This document shows positions 11,235 through 21,966 of a DNA stretch of 64,000 bases, one piece after another. The translations under genes and the position numbers were made by a program. Source of the stretch: Lycorma delicatula (taxonomy: Eukaryota; Arthropoda; Insecta; Hemiptera; Fulgoridae); contig NC_134460.1 in NCBI RefSeq assembly GCF_047948215.1, positions 14,319,501-14,383,500 on the forward strand, in the 5' to 3' direction. Position 1 is the first letter of the stretch. Every line of letters starts with the position of its first letter. A model generated the notes under the pieces. That model was not told the origin of the DNA and made no database searches. It saw nothing but the letters and a program-made list of their open reading frames with translations.

Positions 11235-14200
11235 TATTTTTCTAAAGTCGATTCCCTTGGGAATCATATTTCTCAAAAAACTGCATATATAGAAATATGA
11301 AGTCATTTACGAAAATTAAATTAAACATAACTAAAAATAAAATAAATAATTTAACAAAATAGAAATCCATGTGGACTAGCTAGCCAAAGTTATGTGACTG
11401 TACAAAGTTGAAGTATTAAAAATGAGTAATGTCTTAAGGTGTGCTGTAATCTACAGCAGCTTTTATGATTGTGTGACCTCATACTGTACGTAGGTCGATT
11501 AATTTAAATTTACTTTTATATTTATATATATCAAATTTGAATATCGGATATTGAATGTGTATTATTAATAAGAAGATCAGAAACATTAGAGAAACCTTTT
11601 TTTTTACTTTTATAATATCTAAAGTGTTCATTGAATCTATTTTTAAAAAATCGAGTGCTTTTACCAATATAAATATGGTCACATTCTTTGCATTTTTTTA
11701 AAAATACCACACAAAACAATTTGGGAGGTTTGTACAAACCATATGAATCAGCATGTGTATTATTTTTTATATGTTTTATTAAATCGTTATTTGTCTGGTA
11801 TGTAGGTTTAAATATACAGGGTGTCCCATATAAAACGCAACCCAACCTTATATTGGTAGGTATTGAAATAATAAAAAGGCATGTGTAAATGTAAATGTAA
11901 TTTTTATTATTACCATCCATTACCTTACATTTAGAGTAAAGGTTGGAATACAATCTTTAGAGTAAAGGATGGGTTCTTGAATACAAGCTTCAATTCTTTT
12001 TACAGCATTTCTTGCAACTTTTTTCAAAGTTTGTGGCTGGATATTTAATACAGCTTGTTCAATATTGACTTTCAATTGTTCAAGTGTTCGTGGTTTGTTG
12101 CTGTAGGCTTTTTCTTTGAGGTAACCCCGTAGAAAAAAAACCGCCGCAGTCAAATCTGGAGATCTTGGTGGCCACAAGCCTCGACCGATAACACGATTAC
12201 CAAAGAATTCCTCAACAAAATCTGAAGTTGAACCTGCGTAGTGCGATGTCGCACCGTCATGTTGTAGCCGGCAGTGTCTGTCTTCCTCTTCCAACAGTGC
12301 GATGAACTGAAATAAAATAGCCTGATATCGTTCTGCATTAATGGTGTACTCAAAAAAAATAAGACTGATTATTTTCTTCACGATATTGCGCACCACACGC
12401 CCAACTTCTGCGGGTGTAATTGTTTTTCGTGATAAACGTGGGGATTTTCAGCACTCCAAATTCTACTGTTTTGGCTGTTTACATAGCCGTCCAAATGAAA
12501 CCGTGCTTCATCTGTGAAAAATAACTAATCCATAACATTAATTCCCTCACACAGAAATCGACGGAACCGTTGACAATATTGTAGCCGTTTTTCTTTGTCG
12601 GGCTCAAGAAGTTGATGAACCGTTTGAATGTGATAAGGTCGTAATTGTAATTGTTTGGTCGCCCGATGAACAGTTGATTTAGACAAATTAATTTCAGCAG
12701 ACAAACGTCTGATCGATTTATTTGGTGAGGCGAGTAATCGGTCTTTGATTTCAGTGACTGTATCTGTATTCAACACTCACGCAGATCTTTTGTGTTCCTT
12801 GTTATTAATAGAACCAGTCTCTGTAAATTTTGCAACTAACCTTAATACTGATGTTTTGTTAGGAACTGGTTTATCTGGGTACTTATGGCAAAAAAAATCT
12901 TGCACTGCAACCACTGATTTCGTACTGAAGTCAGACTCAACAATGAAAACACGTTCATCTAGCGAAAACACCATCTTGTCTCTAGCAATACACTGAACGT
13001 TATGATTGCAGTGTTGTTACTATTGGTAGTGTTCTATTGCGTCACCGCGATGTTCAGATGTTGGACGAGTCCATTTCAGTAACGAGTAGGGGAGTAAGCT
13101 TGACTTTTGAAATTTCATGGAAGAATGATTGATGGGTTGCGTTTTATATGGGACACCCTGTATATCTGATACCATAACCACAAGGATTGTGGAGGATCTG
13201 ACATAAGTCACACAAGACACTAAAAACTATTATTCCTAAAACAACAAATACCTTATGCCTTGTATACAATAGACAGAGAAGTATGAAATGTTTTCCTACT
13301 CACTCCACCAAGTTAAATATACTTTGGTACATCAGTCATGCCAGCCTCACTGCAGTGTAGATGATATTTATTCCTGTACATGACACTTTCACCCTTTTCA
13401 CTATACTAAAAATAGCATTATATTTTTTATGGATTTACAGTAATCATCACTGTTAATCAGAAAAATGAACTCTGATAAGCAATTCTTGCACTTCAAGTGC
13501 TTTAAAAACAACAATAAATAAAACTAACCCAACTTGTTAAAAAACAGCAAATTAATGTACCCAATTTTGTTAAGAAATACTGGACAATCACAATGCCTCT
13601 TTTTAGTAGAGGATTTAATATTAAGTAATTTTATTCTAAATTCGATGATTCTATTTCACAATAATACTTCATTTCTTCTACTTAAACTTACAAGTTTTTT
13701 ATACTATTTACACAGTAATACAAACTAGAAACTATCTTCACATAGTAAATAAATAACTAAATATTACATTCAAATCATATATACGAGTAATTATACATCA
13801 CAGAGAGATCGCATCACTAATGGTTGGGTGTCCTATTCCACAGCAAAAAAGGAACAGTTTTAGAATTTGCCTGGAAAGACTAAGGAAAACCCTGTAAAAA
13901 ATTTGGTAAGGAAACAATATATATATATGACATGGGAATCAATTCAGCTTCTGCACTGGCTTCATCTGTGGTGTTATACTAGGCCTTCTAATAGCTGGAA
14001 GAGTAGCACTTCTTCATTGAGGTAAATGGGCATACTTTCATCTGTGCCTATAAATTGTTGAAGTCGTTCCCTAACTGGAGGGTTAAAAAAAAAACTTGCC
14101 TAATATATGAAGCCAATTCTCATATTTTTCAATAAATTTAATGTAATCTAAATACATATTAAAGGAGGATGCAGTAATATAAAAGAGGTATATTGTTCTA

Positions 14201-17200
14201 CGTACAACCAGACATAAAGAAATGTTTATCAACTATTTGGAATTCAAGGAAACCTTCAAAATTAAAATTGTATCAAAACTAGGTCTAAAAAGAGTAAAAT
14301 ATAAATGAGTTCCAGAGTTCATGGATTATATCTCTCATTCATACTTCCAAATAAAATGTATACTAATTTTCCTCACTGATCAAAATTATTACTTTGCATG
14401 AAAACTATTAAAAAAGAATTTGATAAAAAAATCCTGCAGTCATCAAAATGCGAGTGAACAGACCAGACTGTACATGTTTCATGTATACATGAAAATACAT
14501 TATGTGTAAATGAACATCAAATCTCCTAATAATTTGTTATCAGGTGCATAAAGCTGTAAAATTCTTAGAAATTCCAGCTAGTTAAGTCTAGAAAAACTGG
14601 AGAAAAATTTGTATAAAATATAAAAAATCTAAAAAAACACCTTCATAAAATAGAAAATTTTTAAGTGGTCGTAGTCAATGTCTTTACAGCAGGCTGCAGA
14701 CCAGGTCAGGCGTGATAAAAAATCTGATAAATTTAGTACGATAAAGCACCTGATCGTAGTTATAGTTACTGGATAGTTAAGGTAGATGTTCTGCGCAGTA
14801 AAGAGCTATAAAATGTATATTTTTCTTTTATTTCAAATAGTTATGAATACTGAAAAATAACTCTAAAATATACTTATATTTAAGATGTTCAAGATATTTA
14901 AGAAAATGTTCAATCATATTTACCTGAAATAAGTCATATTTTCCACCAATTATTATAAGGGGTATTGGAAATGGATCCATTCTTAAATAATCCTAAAATC
15001 AATAAAATTATAACATAAACAGTTATTAGAAGAACACCAACACGAATGTGAAGTAATGTAAAAAAAATTAAATATTCCAAGAATAATAAATCATAAGTTT
15101 TAACATTTTACTGTTTTTAACAATTTTTTCATAGAGCCAAAATTAATAAAATCTTATGTCATGTAGTTTAGTATCAAAATTAATAAAAACTCATAATTAA
15201 AGAAATGAAATATGTTGAGGATAGTATAAAATCTTAATCTATCTAAATCTCTAATTAGAGTACATGATTCTACAGTACAGATCAGGATATTAAACTTGAT
15301 GATAGGAAATGATAAAAAAACCATAAAAAGTTTTCAAAATTATTCCCACTAGTTTTATTTATCATTCACAAATAGTATGACTTAACTGAACCGAAATTTT
15401 CATACTGAAGATTCCATCTATACGTCGTTTCACGCTTCAATTCAAATAACTAATTATTCTAATGCAACTTTCTTTATTAAACATTAAAATAATATTTCCT
15501 TTTAGAAGTAACCTTTAATTTGAATTTGAAACACTGAATGTCATAAGTTTCTGAAATTAGGTTTCAAAATATGTCAAAAAATTCCAAGATACAAGGCATA
15601 TTCATAAGGTAAGGGCCATCGGCTTATATTTAAATATTAGCATGTCTGAACACAGTTTCACACATGCAGGGCCATCTATCGACTATTTACGAAGCCACTG
15701 CAGTTGTTGCTTACATTTAGTAGTTATTTGCCTGCCGATGATTGCAGATCGCAATGTACAAGACAATCGTTTCTCCCACCAGTTGTAAAGTGCACACTGT
15801 GATTCGAATTTTGTGCAAAAGGATGTTTAGCTGCTGAAATTCATCAGGAGTTGTGCCTAGTGTATGGACCTACAGTAATGAGTGAAGGAAAGATTAGATA
15901 ATGGTGTCGAGAATATAAAAAGGGCCACAAAAATGTGCATGACGAAGAATGGAGTGGCAGGCCCAGTATTCAGATTGACGAAATCCTTGAACAAGTGAAC
16001 CAAAAACTGTGATGTGATCGGCGATTGATGTTTAGTGCTCTGGCTGATGAATTTCCAGATGTTGAACACAACTCTATCTACACGACTGTCACAGAAAAGC
16101 TCGGACATCACAAATTGTGTGCAAGGTAGGTACTGAAAATGCTCACTAACCAACAAAAAGAGCAACGAATGTGCAGTGGATGAGTATTTTTGGATCCGTA
16201 TCAACAAGATGGATATGATTTGTTTTACCACATTCTTACGGGTGATGAGACGTGGATATCCTATACCAACGCAAAAGTGAAACAACAGCCAATGCAGTAA
16301 CACCATTCAAATTCCCCAAAACCGAAAAAGTTTTAGCAATCTCCGTACTAGAGTGAAAAAATGTTGGCTGCTTTTTTTGGGACAAAAAGGGCAACATTTT
16401 GGTTGATTTCATGGAACGTGGATCAACAATTACAGCTGACTTGTACTGTGAAATGCTCACTAAACTGAGACGTGCGATTCAAAATCGACGATGCAGTTGT
16501 CTAGTGTAATCCTCCTTCATGATATACATCCTCACACCGCTGCCTTAACCAAGAAGATTTATGATTTTTGTTGAGAAAAGTGTTGAGAAGTGTTTGACCT
16601 CCCTCCATATAGTATAGACGTTGCACCAAGTGACTACTTCCTTTTCTTGTATTTGAAAAAGTGGCTTGGTGGACAACATTTTGAAAACGATGAGGAACTG
16701 AAGACTGTCATTGTCAACTGGCTCAATTCCCAGGCAACAAACTTCTATACAGAAGAGTGTAAGAAACTGGTGCAGCATTACAAAAAGCGCTTAGAACTAA
16801 ATGACAATTATATGGAAAAGTGAAGTAGATATGTAACAAACTAAAACTGTACGTAAAAACCTTTTCCCATGAGTTAATTTTTAAAGACCAAATGGCCCTT
16901 ACTTTATGAATATGCCTTGTAGATTGGAATTTGTCTAACTTACTTTGTATAAAGCAGCTTAAAAAATTACCCAGATTATTTTATAATAAGTGTATTAAAA
17001 GGTTCTGCATTATATTTTCTTTTAGAAGTTTCAGACTTCTGTCGATATTATTAATTTTTTGAAAACATTCCTGGAATCTCAGTTCTTAGAAACCGTTCTA
17101 ATTACTTCATTACCTCAGTGATGATATTCTCAGCTTGTACAGTTTTCTTTTCAGAATAAATTTTAAGAAAGGAATCAAGCAAACATCAGCAGGTGTCAAG

Positions 17201-19183
17201 TGAGGAGAGTTTGACGCTCCAGGGAGTTCACTGTTCTGCAGATAACAATTTTTTAGAAAATGTTTAAAAAGAATTTTTGACAAGTATATGATAAATTTTC
17301 AGATCACCAAGGAGAATACTGTAACAACTTCCACTGATATTTTAACTTTTAATGCTATTTAATCAACAGATTTCCTTTTAATATTTTAAACATACTAATT
17401 GTTTTGGTCATTCATAACAATAGACTGATATTCACTACAAATATCATCAATACTAATAAGACTCTCTTGGAAACAGTTGTCATTTGATTTTTTTTCACTT
17501 CCAATTCACTGTACATTAATGTCTGATTCTGATCTTTGAAGCAAAATTATCTTTTAGCACACTGTTCTATGACAGAAAATATAATTTTATGATGTTACAA
17601 ACATCATTTGTGTTAACACAAACACAGCTATTATTATTATTATTATTTCTTTGTCCAAACTGTGATGCAGAAAATTAATAAAATGACTTCCTGTCACAAT
17701 TATTATTTTAAATTTTATTCATGCTGAATTTTTTGCTACTTCACTAATGTTTCATTACATGTTAATTGTACTTGGATATACTTCTCATAATATGCATGTT
17801 TAGGTATAATGACATAAAGAAATAGGGGCATTATTTGAACAGTGCCAGATTATAACAACTGATAAGGTAAAAAAGAATGACTGTAAATTTATTGGTTCTA
17901 TCATTGCATATAAGCTTTCATTATAGAGCAACATAATCCATAATTAAATGCTAAAACAAAAACTGACATGATTTAACTAGTTGACAATTAGAAAAAAAAA
18001 GTTGAAAATAAGTGTATAGTTTCATAGAAAAGAAACAAACATTTTTTTTAGGAAGATTGATCAAAAGCCCAAAAATTAAACCAAATAGATAAATTGTTGA
18101 TATGTAAGCACATACATTTATTTGTAAATGTAAATTATGTTAACTGGTTAGTTAGACCATACAGTATACTTCATTAATTATCTATTTCCTTCAATCTTTA
18201 TTATATTTTTCATGTTTCTTTAATATCAAATTAAATTAATGAGAAAATTATAACAGTACCTGTCATCATGTATTCGACTGTACAGCTGTGTACAACAATA
18301 GACAATTGTTTAAATAGCCCGGTAGCTGTGCAGACGACCAAATTGATACGAAGAATTCAGCGTGCTTATAATAATAGTACAAAAATTTACACGATGGACA
18401 CTTTCAAATGCAAACATTTTTAATCAAAGCAATACAATTATAAATTCTAGAATACTTTATGATGTAGATAAAAAAAATTCTATGTCAACATTACATTGCT
18501 GACCTCTGATGGTGGCAGCAACTCAATCTTTCGTCTTTTAATCCTGGGTTCAAATCCTAGTCATACTCTATATACTCCACAGTTTCCATATCTACATACT
18601 TCCATACAATTCCATTTCAAAATTAAGAAAATGAACATAGATCACATGTATTATTTGACCACATACTAAGGAAGTTTCATATGCACCTTCAGACAGCATT
18701 AACAATACTACCAAAAGAGTAGCAATAACTCTTCAAAAATATCTCTTGGAAGCACATTTCCATACAATACAGAAAGTGAGTTTTTTAAACAATTTAACCA
18801 AATCTCACCATGTTGATCAATGAATTTTCTATATCTTTACAGCTGTTCAAAACAATAAGAATATGATGTGTTAAAAATGCAATGTATATTAAGAATAACT
18901 AAATTAAACTATAAATTACACTTACAGGATGATCGCTAGGTATTTTCTTTTTAATATTATTTATAAGAGTACTGGAATCTTTTCTTTGCATCAAAAAAGT
19001 TTTTATAATATTTAATAATGTTTCTATGGCTGTCCATAAAGTACTTAAAGATGAAAGATCTAGCATCATAACCACTGTCATTGACTTTATTTTAAGTGAG
19101 TTTAACACTCCACCCTCATTTGACAATAGACTCGTAAATAATGTACCACCTCCTAATTCCCATATGTGACATATATCTTTAAC
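8112..19183 (-). CDS. Dync2li1: Cytoplasmic dynein-2 light intermediate chain (partial gene, 5 exons)
   Basis: Five exons with GT-AG borders (18926-19183, 14924-14992, 10248-10403, 9648-9743, 8112-8171) give about 212 residues ending in a stop. The protein is a Ras-like light intermediate chain of the dynein-2 motor, which drives retrograde intraflagellar transport in cilia. The evidence is the HIWELGGGT block (a G3-like site), the TVVMMLDLS strand, the PFPIPLIIIGGKYDLFQ strand ending in the GxKxD-type guanine-binding motif, an AxxxGxxS-like strand, and the charged tail GLRSQKDEELERYCKEMERK. Human DYNC2LI1 is about 350 aa, so roughly 80 N-terminal residues including the P-loop are absent here. 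A conserved segment of about 45 aa between the 10.25-kb and 9.74-kb exons is also absent. The long introns are full of transposons. The gene is single-copy here and its frames are intact within exons, so it is probably functional. Confidence 0.9.
8172..9647. other. Dync2li1: Dync2li1 last intron
   Basis: AT-rich intron of about 1.5 kb. I recognise no repeat family or nested gene. The ORF at 8754-8960 has no signature. Confidence 0.6.
9648..9743 (-). CDS. Dync2li1: Dync2li1 exon: DPxxDPxxxEPxxD segment
   Basis: 32 codons, phase 0. The core DDPGQDPNFREPLIDGLRSQ matches the conserved acidic segment before the C-terminal helix in vertebrate DYNC2LI1. The donor is GAG|GTAAAT and the acceptor ATATAG|GAA. 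Confidence 0.9.
9744..10247. other. Dync2li1: Dync2li1 intron lacking the expected exon
   Basis: A conserved segment of about 45 residues (GLDSFGQIG-like, then an ELWKxxYxxxFP-like part in vertebrates, recalled from memory) should be encoded here. I read the minus strand in all frames and do not see it. Confidence 0.55.
10248..10403 (-). CDS. Dync2li1: Dync2li1 exon: C-terminal half of the Ras-like fold
   Basis: 52 codons starting DFEQEKKHIVCRCLRYIAHT and ending SHYAFGTTS. The 3' border is ambiguous. GT|GTAAG would end the exon at 10246 (phase 2, best donor), needing a further exon. TCA|GTGTAAG ends it at 10248 (phase 0) and would splice in frame straight to the 9648-9743 exon. Confidence 0.88.
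10583..10660. repeat. AT microsatellite cluster
   Basis: Two long (AT)n runs, about 10587-10620 and 10629-10654, inside the Dync2li1 intron. The ORF at 10467-10676 is an artefact of this tract. Confidence 0.9.
10790..11530 (-). repeat. Probable 3' flank of the Penelope-like element with a short internal duplication
   Basis: A segment of about 48 bp (10794-10842) recurs about 560 bp later (11355-11402). Both share a core close to GACTAGTTAGCCAAAGTT. It lies just 3' of the GIY-YIG remnant on the same strand, so these may be terminal repeats of that element. An AT microsatellite (11203-11231) and the palindrome GATTCCCTTGGGAATC (11250-11265) lie between. Confidence 0.4.
11531..11814 (-). pseudogene. 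Penelope-like element GIY-YIG endonuclease remnant
   Basis: The minus-strand frame reads FKPTYQTNNDLIKHIKNN, then GLYK in the GIY position, CKECDHIYIGKSTRFFKNRF as the C-x2-C YIG block with its conserved Arg, NEH with the catalytic-type Glu, and a final NTHSISDI. This is the C-terminal nuclease of Penelope-like retroelements, which normally follows an RT. The RT is not recognisable here. The frame is cut at 11814-11816 by insertion of a mariner element at a TA dinucleotide. Confidence 0.8.
11817..13160 (-). mobile_element. mariner-type DNA transposon, 1344 bp, complete ends
   Basis: The terminal inverted repeats begin CAGGGTGTCCCATATAAAAC at 11817 and are mirrored at 13160, flanked by TA at 11815-11816 and 13161-13162. 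The element lies within the Penelope-like coding frame and within a Dync2li1 intron, so it is the youngest of the three. Its single transposase gene is minus strand and inactivated. Confidence 0.95.
11920..12974 (-). pseudogene. mariner-family transposase, inactivated
   Basis: The start is taken at 12974 (MVFSLDERVFIVE). An N-terminal DUF4817-type helix-turn-helix (KTSVLRLVAKFTETGS) is followed by a second DNA-binding helix set (KSIRRLSAEINLSKSTVHRA). The DDE catalytic core follows: FFTDEARFHLDGY (first Asp), RLQHDGATSHYAG (second) and WPPRSPDLT (third), then GYLKEKAYSN. An in-frame TGA at 12777-12779, another stop near 12525 and a frameshift near 12390 kill it. It is otherwise close to full length (about 350 codons), suggesting modest age. 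Confidence 0.9.
13161..14923. other. Dync2li1 intron, mostly featureless
   Basis: AT-rich. One patch looks protein-like: the minus strand at about 13990-14075 reads ERLQQFIGTDESMPIYLNEE then VLLFQLLEG, followed by a stop. I cannot assign it. No mobile-element ends are visible. Confidence 0.45.
14924..14992 (-). CDS. Dync2li1: Dync2li1 exon: beta strand and GxKxD motif
   Basis: 23 codons, phase 0, starting DYLRMDPFP and ending IIIGGKYDLFQ. It carries the family's guanine-specificity strand (vertebrate counterpart PFPVPLVIIGSKYDVFQ). The donor is CAG|GTAAAT and the acceptor TTTTAG|GAT. Confidence 0.93.
14993..15591. other. Dync2li1 intron segment
   Basis: AT-rich. No repeat, exon or RNA gene is recognised before the mariner at 15592. 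Confidence 0.6.
15592..16919 (+). mobile_element. mariner-type DNA transposon, 1328 bp, complete ends
   Basis: The terminal inverted repeats start CAAGGCATATTCATAA and agree at all but one of about 27 positions between 15592 and 16919. TA flanks at 15590-15591 and 16920-16921. It belongs to a different mariner lineage from the one at 11.8 kb, as both the ends and the transposase differ. It lies in a Dync2li1 intron. Confidence 0.95.
15800..16822 (+). pseudogene. Mos1-like mariner transposase, heavily degraded
   Basis: Plus-strand frames shifted by many indels can be followed end to end. The best-kept part, 16590-16822, reads FDLPPYSIDVAPSDYFLFLY (third catalytic Asp region, PPYSPDLAPSDY in active mariners), then LKKWLGGQHFENDEELKTVI and a final NDNYMEK-stop. 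Upstream, the ILLHDIHPHTA segment at about 16514-16546 matches the second-Asp region. Typical mariner transposase is about 345 aa. Confidence 0.88.
17025..17560 (-). pseudogene. Third mariner transposase remnant
   Basis: The minus strand reads ASNSPHLTPADVCLIPFLK (about 17175-17230), matching the YSPDLTPADFFLFPKLK third-Asp block of another mariner subfamily, and ELRFQECFQKI (about 17055-17090), matching the C-terminal FQECFQ block. Weaker matches continue toward 17560. I could not find terminal inverted repeats. It is old and carries stops. Confidence 0.6.
17561..18489. other. Dync2li1 intron segment
   Basis: AT-rich with short TTA repeats near 17626-17645. Nothing else is recognised. Confidence 0.55.
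18495..18610 (+). repeat. tRNA-derived SINE-like fragment
   Basis: Contains a B-box-like GGTTCAAATCCTAG preceded by a weak A-box-like region. The tRNA fold cannot be completed, so this is not a tRNA gene. It resembles the head of an insect tRNA-SINE. Confidence 0.4.
18926..19183 (-). CDS. Dync2li1: Dync2li1 exon: switch-II region and following helices
   Basis: 86 complete codons, phase 0 at both ends, with an AG acceptor (plus CT at 19184-19185) and a GTAAG donor (plus AC at 18924-18925). It starts VKDICHIWELGGGT and ends KKIPSDHP. The WELGGG block is diagnostic for the dynein-2 light intermediate chain. No open frame continues upstream, so earlier exons lie further right or outside the window. 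Confidence 0.93.
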
Positions 19184-20539
19184 CTGTAAAAAAAAGAACA
19201 TTTTCAGAGAGGTTGTGATATTATTGTGTATAATTTTTATTACTCATTATAAATTTAAGAAAATAGTTTTTTAACAAACACAATTAAAAAGTAATAATGA
19301 TAATATTATGTTGACCAAACAAAATTATTATATGTTTGACAATAAAAACTATTTATAAGGAAAAAAATGGACAGTAGCTTACCATTACAAATTATTATAA
19401 ATGTATTGTCTTATAACACATCCCATCATAGAAAAATGCAATTCCCAACATTTGTTTTGAAACCACAGACAAGGAAAATAGTGGAAAATTATTTAACATT
19501 TTATTCTACTTGCAACTATAAAATATATTCTTATAAAAAAGTAAATAAAAAATTTATTTACTCATGTAAGTGAGAAAAATTCATTTATGAGGTATATGTT
19601 AGTAGTTAATTAAGTGAGAAAAATTCCAGGACATTTATTTTATTCAAAACATTCATATACAGTCATCATACACTATTGTCAGTTTATACTAATATCTAAT
19701 ATACTTAATAATCTGAAATAAAGGCTGATAAGTTTATAAAAACTAATTTAGTGTGATCTTTAAACATTTTAGTACGTGTTGTCATGGTAAGATGTGTTCA
19801 ACAAGTGAAGAAAGAATGCTCATGAAAACCTTTTACATCGAGTGCATGAATAAATTATTGAAAAGTTCAAAGGCAATAAAAAAAAAATATTGAGAAATCA
19901 GTAAAAAAATTTCACAAGAGATTATCGTTGTGACCAAAAATGAATGACAAAGTTAATTTTAGGAGGAGATGAAACGAATGAAAAGTTGAGGGGAATTGAT
20001 TACATTTCCCCAAACATAGCTCTCAGGAAGTTAAAACAAATGATTTGTGATTTGAACATATAGTTAAGATAAATTTTAAATATATTATATTCAAATTCTG
20101 CACGGACTTAACAAGATGATAAAAAAATTACTGATTAATGTAAACGGTTAAAAGTCAATGGTTTAAAAACTTTGCCCAAATAGACTTGACTTTCTTTTTT
20201 AATGAGGCTTTGTTTCTTCTCAGTGGATACAGAAACATCCAAAACTATTACGTATATAACATATAGACCTATATGTTACGTACGATTTTCGTAATTCAAA
20301 TGAGATGTTTGTTAGTAGGTTTAAGGCTAACTTTTGCTTGCATTAGGTACACTCTCGATCTAACAATTACAGTTATTTGGAAATGTTATCTAAAATTGAA
20401 AAATTATTTATTAAAATGTGTATATACATAATCTGTTACACTTCTTATTTGGGCCGCTAGGTGGCAAGCTGCTAAATTCTCATGCTCCTTTCTTACGTTG
20501 AGTCACACCCAAGATACTTTACAGTATAGATATTTTCAA
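19184..20539. other. AT-rich stretch upstream of the known Dync2li1 exons
   Basis: This was expected to carry further 5' exons of Dync2li1. No GxxxxGK(S/T)-encoding segment is visible on the minus strand. No transposon is recognised. Confidence 0.5.
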
Positions 20540-21115
20540 TAGAAATCTTATTGAAACTGAAGACAACATACGCAAGTTTTTTTGTTTTTCAGAGTATGGC
20601 TTGTCTTTCATCAATACTGTTCAAACAAAAAAAAAAAACAGCATGGGATGAAACATTCCAAATTAATTCCTTGTCTTTGGCTTCACAAGGAATCTCATTA
20701 TATATGCTGGAAAAGAATAGAGCAGTTCCAGAAACATATTTGTTGGAGCTTTCTGGACCATTACTTGATGCTGGACGATCATTTTATTGTGACAGTTGAT
20801 ACAAAAGTGTATCGTTGGTTTCTCAGTTACTCGATTGTTATACACATCTTGTTAGTACCTTAAGGGTTAATGAAAATAGAAATCCAAAACAATTAACAGA
20901 AATCAAATTGAAAAAAGGTGATATAGTCTATACCCCAATGTTCAGGTACAAAAAAAAGAAATATTGAAATGGAAATATAACAGGGATGTGTTAATGATTT
21001 CAACAAAACACAGAGATGAAACGGTAACAAAACAGAAGAGAGGGAAGGACAACATGAAACCCAAGGTAGTAACAGACAACAACGATGCCAAAGCACCGAT
21101 CTTCTATAAAAAATA
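20540..21115 (+). pseudogene. piggyBac transposase remnant (copy 1)
   Basis: Plus-strand pieces follow the piggyBac DDE core: AGRSFYCDS then YKSVSLVSQLLD (catalytic-Asp block, about 20770-20840), HLVSTLRVNENRNPKQLTE (20845-20905), KLKKGDIVY (about 20912), and the final ISTKHRDETVTKQKRGKDNM with KPKVVTDNNDAK (about 20996-21090). Several frame changes interrupt it. Terminal repeats and TTAA target duplications were not found. Confidence 0.85.
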
Positions 21116-21966
21116 TGAGAAGATATAATGTTAAGAAGAATTAATTAACCTGTAGTACTTATTAAACATATTGAGATCAAAAGATAAGTAGAATTTTGGA
21201 GAATGTTCAAGTGACAACTTGAGCTTATAATACCAAATAAAAATAAATTTTGAATTGTTTAGTAAAAGGGAAAAGTTAAAATTTGTTTTAAAATGATTTA
21301 ACGAAATTACTTCCCTTGGAGAAAAATTTATTCATTAACTTCTTCCATTTTGTCTTCCTTTAAAAATCTGAATGTAGTTTTAATTCTCTAAATTCATTTG
21401 TTTTACTTTTAATTGAATCCATATTAGGTTTAAAGTTTGACTACCAGTCTCAGATTAATGAAACTGTTTCTTCCAAAATGCCATATACAGCTAATTTTAT
21501 TTCATTCCTATTTACTACAGGAAGGAGCCAATAATTAGCTATACATGACGTGGAAGAAAAATTACGTTAATCTGAAACTCAATTATTAATAACTTTAGTA
21601 GTTTTGTCATTTTTTTGTAATAATGTTCAATAAATAAATCCATTATGCATTTCACAATAGCATTATTATAAATTTGGGTTTATAAACATACATTTTTAAG
21701 GTTTACATTTAAATCATTTGTGTGAGGAAGAAAATGTTCTTACATTTCTTTAAGTACTAGTATTAAACACTTTAAGCAAACCATTAAAATATATATATAT
21801 ATATATACATAGCTAGATTGGGTAAATCTGATACTTCTTATTCAGCAATAAGCGGTATGCCTTACTAATATTAAAAATAATTATTAACATGGAAGTTAGA
21901 ACTAACAAAAAGCATGAATAATAAAACGTAATTGAGTTCATGAGCACAAATAAATAATTTTAGTTG
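21116..21966. other. AT-rich spacer
   Basis: No gene or repeat family is recognised apart from a short (AT)n at about 21790-21806. Confidence 0.6.

Noticed and set aside
14690..14800. Possible plus-strand exon (QAADQVRRDKK frame after a CAG)
   Set aside because: Short, ends in a stop without a donor, lacks any family match and lies antisense in a Dync2li1 intron.
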